A stretch of DNA of 64,000 nt, from positions 1,736,001-1,800,000 of the forward strand of contig NC_088307.1 of NCBI RefSeq assembly GCF_032854445.1, read 5' to 3'. Positions 11,301 through 23,300 of the stretch are shown here, piece after piece (within the stretch, counting starts at the first letter, position 1; each line of letters starts with the position of its first letter). Origin of the DNA: Liolophura sinensis. Lineage: Eukaryota; Mollusca; Polyplacophora; Chitonida; Chitonidae. Made by a program: the position numbers and the translations under genes. Below the pieces are notes generated by a model. The model had not been told where the DNA came from. It made no database searches and saw only the letters and a program-made list of their open reading frames with translations.

Positions 11301-14300
11301 CTGTTCGATAGGCACATATGGCTGGTGTGAAGAAAATAGAGATATTTCTGACAATGGCGCCTCCTCGAGATCGCCCCTACCCAATGACCGTTGCTGTGGT
11401 GTCAACTGCCAAAGTGCACGATCTGGTGGGGTTAATTTGCTGGCAGTACACCTCAGAGGGGAGAGAACCCAAGCTTTTGTGAGTACAATTACCACACTCC
11501 AAACAGGGTTAACCCCCTTTGTATTTAGATGTCTATGGTCAGGATTTGATTAATTTGTCATCCTATATAAAGGTTACATCTTTAATAAAGTAGACACAGC
11601 AATAGTTGTTGACTGTAATATAGAGAGGCTGCGTTTGACATCCTCACCCTCAGTCAGCTACATCTGTGTACTGGTATAGCCACCGGACTTCAATATGGCT
11701 GCCAGAAGTAGGTCATGACATCCCTCCAGGGTTACATCCAGGGCTTTTCTGGATGCGTAATTGACGCCTTAAAAAATCAGAGGAATAATTTTTTGAAAAA
11801 ACCAAAAGCACCTTTTTTCAAACAATCAAAGAAAGTAATCAAAACTTAAACGTGAGGGCTTTATCTGTCATCTTTGTAAATCACAGAGTTGCCATTTCTC
11901 ACCAACGGAGGGGAGGTAACTCCATAATAACAAGAAGCTTTGTCCACCTATTGTACAGATATGTAAAAAAGCTGAAAGAAGACAATAATTGCATGCTAGA
12001 TTCGTTGGTTAAAAAAATTCAGTCTACAAAGCGAGATGAAACACCAGATACCGATCCAGAAGAAACAGTGGCCGGCCGAAGTGCAGACTTTTCCAATGAG
12101 AATCCTACAGAAACCACTAGACTACCGAGTTTATGATTGCCTATAACAGGCGGTTATGCCTGACCTTCTGCCCTATATGTGTACCTGTATCGCTTGTTGT
12201 TGCTCTGCAGTAATATTGTTGATTGTTATGGCCTCCAAATCACCAAGGATGATGAGGATCCTTCATAAATTCAGTGTGTTCAAGCCCTGTATGTGTACCT
12301 GACCTTCTGCCCTATTTGTGTGCCTGACCTCCTGCCCTATATGCGTGCCTGACCTTCTGCCCTATATGCGTGCCTGACCTTCTGCCGTATAAGTGTGCCC
12401 GACCTTTTGCCCTATATGTGTGCCCGACCTTTTGCCCTATGTGTGAGCCTGACCTTCTGTATTGCTTGTTGTTGCTCTGCCATAATAATTTCAATTGTTA
12501 TGGCCTCCAAATTGCCAAGGATGATTAGGATCCTTTGTAAATTCAATGTGTTCAAGCCCTGTATGTGTGTCTGACCTTCTGCCCTATATGTGTACCTGAC
12601 CTTCTGCCCTATATGTGTACCTGACCTTCTGCTTTGTATGTGTGCCTGATCTTCTGGATTGCTTGTTGTTGTTCTGCAGTAATATTGTCGATTGTTATGG
12701 CCTCCAAATTGTCAAGGATGACAAGGACCCTTTGTAAATTCCAGTGTGTTTAAGCCCTGTATGTGTGCCTGACCTTCTGCCGTATGTGTGTGCCTGACCT
12801 TCTGCCCTATATGTGTACCTGACCTTCTGTATTGCTTGTTGTTGTTCTGCAGTAATAATGTTGATTGTTATGGCCTACACATTGCTGAGGATGATGGAGA
12901 AGTAGACATGGACTTCCCGAGCCTAGACAGCAAAGAGCCTGCCTCAAAGTTTGGCTTCGGGAAACTCGCTTTGGTGGAGAAGGCCCCGCCCCTGAGATCT
13001 CCAAGCTCCGCCTCTCTAGTGGTCACCATGTAAGTACAGTGGAGTGTGTTGTAGCTTAGCAGGGGGGCACGTTGTGGCTGGGTTGTTGAGGGCACTTGAG
13101 GTTGTGGTTAAGGCAGTTGAAGTACGGCTTAGGACAGGGAATTTGCAGATACCTCCATTCTAAATACTAGTGCCTCTGTGGCCGAGGGGGCTAGCACGCC
13201 AACATGGCGCTATGATCCAGAAGCCCCTAACCAATGCCATCGCTGTGAGTTCAAGCCCAGCTCATGCTGGTTTCCTCTCTGGCCATACACCAGAAGTGCT
13301 GCCAGCAACCTGCAGATGGTCGTGGGTTTGTTGGGGCTCTGCCCAATTTCCTCACACCATAATCCTGGCTGCCATCGTATAAGTAAAATATTCTTCAGTA
13401 TGGCATACAACACCAATCAAATAAATAAATAAATCACTAGTGGACGTTTATTGAAAATAAGCCATAGACGATGCTCATGTGGGCCAGAGGACCATTTGTC
13501 TTCTACCAGTATGGCATACATACTTGTATAAAGTTTTGTTTGTCAGTAATTTTGTCAAAGGTCAGCGGTTGGCACCTCGTGTCTCTCCACCTTTAAAACT
13601 GGCAGGGGCTGTATATATGAAAATTTCTAGGTGTAGCCTTACACAACTGTCAGTTAAAATACTGAATGAACGATGGAATGAAATTGGCTCTTCCCAGAAG
13701 TCGTCTATAACAATACATGAACATTGAACCAGTACAAACAGTATACACAATTCTATCTTTTAAAAACATGAAAACAGTCAAGAGCACTTCACTACATATA
13801 TCACCTTATATCAATTTACTGGTTGAAATAATTTTTCAAATAACGTGACTTGAAAGCAGAAAGTGAAAAGTGCTATTTTGGTTAGACATTCTAATCTGTT
13901 CCATGCATGACAGCCCACTACTGTAAAACCATTTTTAAAATAGTTAAGAGTTATGCTTATCAATATGTAGATTGTTAGCAGTAGATGAAAGAAACAGTTC
14001 CCCATACTGAACTACAGTAATGAAAATGTGGCCAAATATGGCTATGAAAAAGGTTTTTTGTGTCTTCAAATTCAGATAAATCTTGTTTTGCCTTGAAATT
14101 CCAAGAACTTTCAAAAGTTTTTTTTACATATGAAACTTGTTCAGTTGAAGAGTCTTCAATTTTTATGTTTAAGGCATTGTTTTTTACACTTCTGAGACAC
14201 TGTTGAGAACTTATTAACATAAATTTTGTTTTATCTGGATTTAAATACATTTCACTTTCATAACATCCCTCAGTAACAGCTTTGAGGGTTTCGTGCAGAA

Positions 14301-17300
14301 TGTCTCAGTCTTAGCTTAGCAATCCAGAGGTTCAGTTCAGTCTATGGGGTGCTGATACTGAGTGATGATTTAACTTGATAGTGCTAGAATTTCACACCAC
14401 CAAAATATAAAATGTTCAGAAGAGAGGGGTTAGTGTTGTCTTTGGGAGAAGAAAACTGAGAGACCTTGAATTATCTGAACTTAAGAGATGCCCAAAATGT
14501 GAGGTGCCTGAAAAAGTTAGACATGCCAAAACTTACAGGTTCATTAACGTAATGGCCCCGAACTCCGAGATGCCTAAGCTTCCATTATTTCTCCCCCAGT
14601 TCACGGCAGCAAGTAGTATCTGAGGGTTGGGGATGCGCGTTCTGGTGTTGGTCGAATTTGGAGAGAAAACATGTCTTAGTTTTTCTCCTGGAAACATTAT
14701 GTAAACATTGTGTGAAACATCAAGCCAGAAAATAGGTGTTTGATATTTTTGAAAACATCCCTTTTGGAGACATTTTAGAACTTCACATTGTACCGAACCT
14801 ACTAACTTGGTCCAAGGAATCTTGTTCTAGTACTGAACAAAATGGACAGTTAGGGTTTTACTGCTTTCCCTAAAGTTGTTGGCACCTGTTTTCAGGTTTG
14901 GAACATAGCTCCTCAGTATTACATGCATGAATATTTTTCAGTTGCTTTTGAATTTCAGCACGATCCCAAACAGAGGCTTTAGCAAAATCCCAATAGAACA
15001 TCTGGATATTCCACTCAAAGACCTGCTGGAGAAAGTCCTAAAGAAGAGGAAAATCAAGCTGAGACCAGGTAAACTGTCCATTTACCGAAGTGTGTTTTAT
15101 TATATGCTATTAGCGGTTTTAGCTATCACCAAGGGAGCTACTTTTATACTGGTTTCAGTTGGGAACAGTACATGATCATGGACCACGACAAATATGGGAA
15201 TATTGACATGTCTAAGGAAAGATAACTCAGTGGCATAAATTTGATGGACAATATCACAGAGTTATCTTTCCTTTGACAACATGTACATGGTGCTCTATAA
15301 CTGAGTATTGTATCCCATGTAGTTTTTCTGTTCATCCCAAGTTTGCTTTCTGTATAGACTTGATGGATTGACCTCAGATTTGGTGAATGAATCAGTTATG
15401 TATGGCTGGACATGGTTTTGTGGTCGGCTTCATTCATCTGTTTGCCTGTAAAAAAATTTTGTTTCACCTCGATTTCTTTCGTTAACCATGACAAATCTCA
15501 GAGTTGGTGTGGGAACCCTTTGTCAGTAGACCTTTGCTTGAAATTGCTCTCTTTTTTTCATTCATAAGACGAGTCACCACTTTTAGCATTTTTCTTGGTT
15601 GGAAACATTCTAATGTACTAAATCTTAACTATTTTCCTCATCATTGTTTAATTGTCTTTCATCTGATTTATACATCATTTTAGTGCCTTTATGCCTGACC
15701 GGTAACTACTGTCATTAAAGTGAGACATTTTTGACTAAAGCGAGAGACTTAAAACATAGATAACACGAAAGTAAAGTTTTTATCAGATAAAAGACCATTA
15801 AACGTTGTCCAGGTAAAATAGTTTGATTTTTGTTAGAATTTTTCAAACCGACTAAAATGCATTTATAACACAGGTGGTCTGTTGGGACCCAGAGGGTATC
15901 AATGTTGGGACCCAGAGGGTATCAATGTTGGGACCCAGAGGGTGTCAATGTTGGGACCCAGAGGGTATCAATGTTGGGACCCAGAGGGTATCAATGTTGG
16001 GACCCAGAGGGTATCAATGTTGGGACCCAGAGGGTATCAGTGTTGGGACCCAGAGGGTATCAGTGTTGGGACCCAGAGGGTAACAGTGTTGGGACCCAGA
16101 GGGTATCAGTGTTGGGACCCAGAGGTTATCAGTGGTATAGGGTATCAGTGGTATCAGCAATGTGGTCTGTTGGGACCCAGATTGTATCAGTGACGTCACA
16201 GCAATGTGGTCTGTTGGGACCCAGATTGTATCAGTGACGTCACAGCAATGTGGTCTGTTGGGACCCAGAGGGTATCAGTGACGTCACAGCAATGTGGTCT
16301 GTTGGGACCCAGAGGGTATCAGTGACGTCACAGCAATGTGGTCTGTTGGGACCCAGAGGGTATCAATGTTGGGACCCAGAGGGTATCAATGTTGGGACCC
16401 ATAGAGTATCAATGTTGGGACCCAGATGGTATCAATGTTGGGACCCAGAGGGTATCAATGTTGGGACCCAGAGGGTATCAATGTTGGGACCCAGAGGGTA
16501 TCAATGTTGGGACCCAGAGGGTATCAATGTTGGGACCCAGAGGGTATCAATGATATCACAGCAATATTTTGAACTTGAAACAGTTCTTTTCAAGGTCCAT
16601 TTGTTGAATACATATAAAGGTCTGAATGAAGATACATTTTGAATGATGAAATATAGCGATCCGTGTGTCTAGTGGCAAAATTCTGAAGGGACATCACTGG
16701 CTCCAGTTTGGTCAGAAAAAATCACAGAATCCAAAATTTTAAATGTATTTTACCAGGTCAAGAAATATGCTTATAAAAATAAATCAGTGATATTTAATGA
16801 TCTCCGATCATCGGACATGTACTTCACGCTAGTGTGTCCTTTGCCTTAAAATAGCAGCCAACACAGCATCTATTTAAAGTGACTATTTTAGTTGTGAGAT
16901 ATAAATTAACAGCCTTGTGTGTTTTGTAGGCATGAGCTACAACCTGGAGAAGCTGAGTGAGCCTGGGATAGCCTTGGATCTGGACTCCCTGTTGTCTAAC
17001 GTGAACACCCTGGAGCTGTGCCTCGTCCGGCAACACAGTACGTACAACAACAACACAATCTTGCTGAAGTTCAACAAGAGACTGTGTTTAAACTCTTGCT
17101 TCTTCACATCTCCATTAAAAGAGGGTCATTGGACCAACTGATTGTTGGTGTTTTTTTCCAATCTAATCAGCAACATTTTGGTATTAATGGCATTAACTAG
17201 ATCCGAATTCATCGAGATTGACCACCCGCTGAAAGTAGTATTAACAACAACAATCAGTAAGCGAGCCATGAATCTCGGCCTGAGTGGGGGACGATGTCAT

Positions 17301-20300
17301 GAAAAGTTGAAACAATGTCACGTACATGTCACTTTCCAATGTAGTGCAATCCAACTCATCATTTATGACCAGTGTTGCAGACTTTAGGTGCGAAGTCAAG
17401 GCAATAGTTGACTTCACTGTTTTGGTGGCCATTTTGATCAGAGTTTTATCCACATGTTTGTAGGGGGTGGTGAGTTTGAAGCCAAAGCTGAATTTCTTTT
17501 GCCTCATTGGCCACAAATGTGCAAAAAGTAAATTTCAGCAGCTTACAGGATAGAATGAATTGACCAATAAAACATTAAACATCTTAAAATAATCAATCAA
17601 ACACCTTAAAATTATCAGTCAGACAGATTAATGATGAACATTCTGAACCGAGCCCTGGCAGGAATACCTGTACATTTGTAAATACATAGAATCACTCTTA
17701 CATTAAAAGCAGCAGGGATGTCCTTTAAGAAAAATCAGAAAAAACAGGGTCGGTCAGGTGGGATTTTTTTTTTTTTTGGCTTATGAAAGAGATGAGGATT
17801 TCAAAGACATTGGTATGTAAAGAAATATTTGATGAAAACAAAACTAAACCCGTCAAAATCTTGTTAAAAAGTTTAGAACCCATTTTTAGAGGGTTGGTTG
17901 GATTACGCCCAATGGAGGGTTGGTTGGATTATGCCCAATGGAGGGTTGGTTGGATTATGCCCAATGGAGGGTTGGTTGGATTATGCCCAATGGAGGGTTG
18001 GTTGGATTATGCCCAATGGAGGATTGGTTGGATTACGCCTAGTGGAGGGTTGATTGGATTATGCCGAATGGAGGGTTGGTTGGATTATGCCCAATGGAGG
18101 GTTGATTGGATTATGCCGAATGGAGGGTTGGTTGGATTACGCCCAGTGGAGGGTTGGTTGGATTATGCCCAATGGAGGGTTGGTTGGATTATGCCCAATG
18201 GAGGGTTGGTTGGATTATGCCCAATGGAGGGTTGGTTGGATTATGCCCAATGGAGGGTTGGTTGGATTACGCCCAGTGGAGGGTTGGTTGGATTATGCCC
18301 AATGGAGGGTTGGTTGGATTATGCCCAATGGAGGGTTGGTTGGATTATGCCCAATGGAGGGTTGGTTGGATTATGCCCAATGGAGGGTTGGTTGGATTAA
18401 TCCCGGTGGAGGGCTGGTTGGATTACGCCCAGTGGAGGATTGGTTGGATTACGCCTAGTGGAGGGTTGGTTGGATTAATCCCGGTGGAGGGTTGGTTGGA
18501 TTATGCCCAGTGGAGGGTTGGTTGGATTACGCCTAGTGGAGGGTTGATTGGATTATGCCCAATGGAGGGTTGATTGGATTATGCCGAATGGAGGGTTGGT
18601 TGGATTAATCCCGGTGGAGGGCTGGTTGGATTACGCCCAGTGGAGGGTTGGTTGGATTAATCCCGGTGGAGGGCTGGTTGGATTACGCCTAGTGGAGGGT
18701 TGATTGGATTATGCCGAATGGAGGGTTGGTTGGATTAATCCCGGTGGAGGGCTGGTTGGATTACGCCCAGTGGAGGGTTGGTTGGATTATGCCCAACCAA
18801 CGAACAAGTACATGTATTTTCAATCATCGCCTCGGCTTTATCTGAATGACTCCTTTCCATCTTGCGCACTTTGCTGCTACATGTAACATATCAGTCGTGC
18901 TAAGGTCACGTGTGGGGACAAAAGCACAGTCCGTTGTCTTCTACTTGTGTTTATGTAGGAAATATTCCCCAGTGCTACTCACTGGTCTCCTAATATTACT
19001 ACACATGTAACTGAGGAAGGCAGTGCTGACAACAGGGTTTTCATGTCAGATGACATGAAGGTTTACTTGTATGACAGACTGTTTTGCTTTGTAGCAAGCA
19101 AGATGCAAGGAGTTGTCTCCCTTCGCTAAAGTACGAAGTGCGGCGAAATTGTCTTAAATCTCATTCCCTGGATAAAAGATTATTTCCGTAAACTTTTGGC
19201 ATATTAAAATATATTGTAAATCTACCAAAAGATTTAATACTTTTGGAATTTCCCATCATTAGTACATGCAAGACCCGATCCACGCACGTCGTACGTATAG
19301 GAAGCATCGAACCACTTGAATCAGCCAAGATGTCAAAACGTGGGTCTGATAAATCTAGCAAGATAATGTCTTTCTTCAACAAAGCTTCAACTCGTGGTAG
19401 TGTACACTCAGACACCGAAGAGGATTTGAATTTGGAGCTTGATGTTGAACTCCAGGCACAAGCTGGTGCTGACATTGACAGCAATGGCTTCATCGGACAT
19501 GTTGGAAGTGGACCGCCGAGTCAGTGTAGGTAACGGCCCAAAGTGATGGGAAAAAAAAAGGTGTACCGAAACAAAACGTTTTCTGCAGGCTGAATGAAAA
19601 CGTTCGCATAGTTAAGTTACTGTCAAGCTGACAACACACTGAAATTTAAAGTATGCAGTCAGAGTGGGGCGAGTGGACTGAGGCCACGAGAAATTTCAGG
19701 TCCGGTTTACTTTCAGTTTTGTTGATGTCGGCCCCCTGTATAAATTCCACAAAAGTATCATTGGCAGTGGCCAGTGTGACCAAATATCACGTTCAGCTTA
19801 AATTCACTGTATTTGTTTAGTGTAATTTCTTTTTATTTAAACCATCAATCTAACTATCAGGCTCCATGATCATGCTAAAAAATACAAGTACTAAGCCACT
19901 GATGCAGAGGCCAAGAAGACTTTAATGACATTCGCCTATTATGCAAAGACAACTTTTATACTACATGTATCTGTAATAAAAGAACCCTAGTCACTTGAAC
20001 ATGTAAAAATGATGACAACATGAGGAACAGTGGTTGGACTAAATTTTGTCCACTATAGACCTCTGAACACCTCTAGATTGCATCTCCGGCCCCTCGACCC
20101 CCGGCCTATTGGTCCTGGGTCACTCAAGTGAGACACCCTCACCTAACACACTGGCTAAACCCCTGATCCTACTTAGACCTTTTTGGGTACTGACTGGAAA
20201 ACTTATGACTTAGTACTTACCATTAACATTTGAGACTGAACTCCACATTTTTTTGTCACCAGGTTCTCGTGGTGACACTGAGGCTGTGGCAACCTATGAC

Positions 20301-23300
20301 ACATCCACTGTGGCACTTAGCAGTCATCAGTACAAGTCCTTCATTGTGGAGATGGTTAACAAGTTGAGGACAAACTCAGAAGTGCAGCTAGGTGAGTACA
20401 AGACGTCATTGTGGTGATTGTTAACAAGTCGAGGACAAACTCAGAGGTGCAGCTAGGTGAGTACAAGTCCTTCATTGTGGAGATGGTTAACAAGTTGAGG
20501 ACAAACTCAGAGGTGCCACTGGGTGAGTACAAGTCCTTCATTATGGAGATGGTTAACAAGTTGAGGACAAACTTAGAGGTGCAGCTAGGTGAGTACAAGT
20601 GGAGATGGTTAAGAAGTTGAGGATAAATTTAGTGGGGTGAGTACAAGTCCTTCATTGTGGAGATGGTTAACAAGTTGAGGACAAACTCAGAGGTGCAGTG
20701 GGGTGAGTACAAGTCCTTCATTGTGGTGATTAACAAGTTGAGGACGGACCCAGAGGTGCAGCTAGGTGAGTACAAGTCCTTCATTGTGGAGATGGTTATC
20801 AAGTTGAGGACAGACTCAGAAGTGCAGCTAGGTGAGTGAAAGTCCTTCATGGTGGAGATGGTTAACAAGTTGAGGACAAACTTAGAGATGCAGCTAGGTG
20901 AGCACATGTGTTCAGGTCCCAGCTGTATATCTATATATCATTGTTCTGTCCAGGTCCTAGCTGTATAACTACATATCATTGTTCTATTCAGGTTCATGCT
21001 GTATATCATTGTTCTATTCGAGTCAAGCTGTACATCTATACGTAATTGTTTCTGTCCATGACCTAGCTGTATAACTATGTATCATTGTTCTATCCAGGCA
21101 TAAGCGGGGAGAAGGTAGAGATCGACCCCGTAGCTCGAAAAGGAGCGGGAAGAATCTTTCGACAGAAAGCAATCACGTATGACGCAGAAAGTATTGCAGC
21201 CTGTGAAAAGCTGGGAGAAAAATCAACAGGTATCTCATCAGGTGTTCTTATATTGTAACATTTTAGTTGTATGACACAAATAATAATCCAGTGATCAAGG
21301 ACTATTTCACTAGCATGAATTTGGAAGAAACCTAGCGGAGAGTGGTAAAAATAAAAAGAGAAGACCACCCTCTATCACCAGGTAACCGTCAGGAACTTTG
21401 AATGCTAAAAACTGACATGAAGATGACAATTTAGAATTTTGACATTAAAGATAGTTTCAGAAGACAAAAAGTATGGGATTGTAAAGCTCACACCAGGACA
21501 TAATTATCCTGGAAGAACGATAGTACAGAATAATCTGAAGTTAATTTACAAATAAATAAATAGATAAAGTAAATCTGCAACGTTTACTTTACAGGAACAT
21601 AGTTTATTTCACTTATATAGGAAAAAACTTGTTCACAGGGACAAATTCATCTTAATAGCTATGGTTTGTTTCACTTGTACTCTAGTTCGTAGTGACGAAA
21701 TGTACTTAATTACAGTTTATTTCATTTTTCGCAGGGAAGTGCTTGTTCAGGATGATGTGTTCTGCTTAACTACAGTTTATTTCATTTTTTCGCAGGAAAG
21801 TACTCGTTTCAGGATGACATATTCTGCTTAACTACAGTTTATTTCATTTTTTGCAGGGAAGTGCCTTGTTCAGGATGATGTATTCTGCTTAACTACAGTT
21901 TATTTCATTTTTTGCACAGAGGTGCTTGTTCAGGATGACATATTCTGCTTAACTACAGTTTATTTCATTTTTCCGCATTGAAGTACTTGTTCAGGATGAC
22001 ATATTCTGCTTAACTACAGTTTATGTCATTTTTCGCGGGAAGTACTTGTTCAGGATGACATATTCTGCTTAACTACAGTTTATTTCATTTTTGGCAGGGA
22101 AGTGCTTGTTCAGGATGACATATTCTGCTTAACTACAGTTTATTTCATTTTTCGCAGGGAAGTACTTGTTCAGGATGACATATTCTGCTTAACTACAGTT
22201 TATTTCATTTTTCCAGGGAAGTACTTGTTCAGGATGACATATTCTGCTTAACTACAGTTCATTTCATTTTTCGCGGGGAAGTGCTTGTTCAGGATGACAT
22301 ATTCTGCTTAACTACAGTTTATTTCATTTTTCGCGGGGAAGTGCTTGTTCGGGATGACATATTCTGCTTAACTACAGTTTATTTCATTTTTCGCAGGGAA
22401 GTGCTTGTTCGGGATGACATATTCTGCTTAAACTACAGTTCATTTCATTTTCGCAGAGAAATGCTTGTTCAGGATGACATATTCTGCTTAACTACAGTTC
22501 ATTTCATTTTTCGCAGAGAAATGCTTGTTCAGGATGACATATTCTGCTTAACTACAGTTTATTTCATGTTTCGCAGGGAAGTGCTTGTTTAGGATGACAT
22601 ATTCTGCTTAACTACAGTTCATTTCATTTTTCGCAGGGAAGTGCTTGTTCAGGATGACATATTCTGCTTAACTACAGTTCATTTCATTTTTCGCAGGAAA
22701 GTACTTGTTCAGGATGACATATTCTGCTTAACTACAGTTTATTTCATTTTTTGCACGGAGGTGCTTGTTCAGGATGACATATTCTGCTTAACTACACTTT
22801 ATTTCATTTTTCGCGGGAAGTACTTGTTCAGGATGACATATTCTGCTTAACTACAGTTTATTTCATTTTTTGCACAGAGGTGCTTGTTCAGGATGACGTA
22901 TTCTGCTTAACTACCGTTTGTTTTATTTTTCGCAGGGAAGTACTTGTTCAGGATGACGTATTCTGCTTAACTACCATTTATTTCTTTTTTCGCAGGGAAG
23001 TACTTGTTCAGGATGACACATTCTGCTTAACTACAGTTTATTTCATTTTTCGCGGGGAAGTGCGTGTTCAGGATGACATGTTCTGCTTAACTACAGTTCA
23101 TTTCATTTTTCGCGGGGAAGTATTTGTTCAGGATGACATATTCTGCTTAACTACAGTTCATTTCATTTTTCGCAAAGAAGTGCATGTTCAGGATGACATA
23201 TTCTGCTTAACTACACTTTATTTCATTTTTCGGGGGGGAAAGATCAGGATGACATATTCTGCTTAACTACGGTTTATTTCATTTTTTGCAACGAAGTACT

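Noticed and set aside
17783-18886. Long tryptophan/glycine-rich frames ([10 protein letters not shown] repeats)
   Set aside because: Frame rotation across a 26-bp minisatellite.
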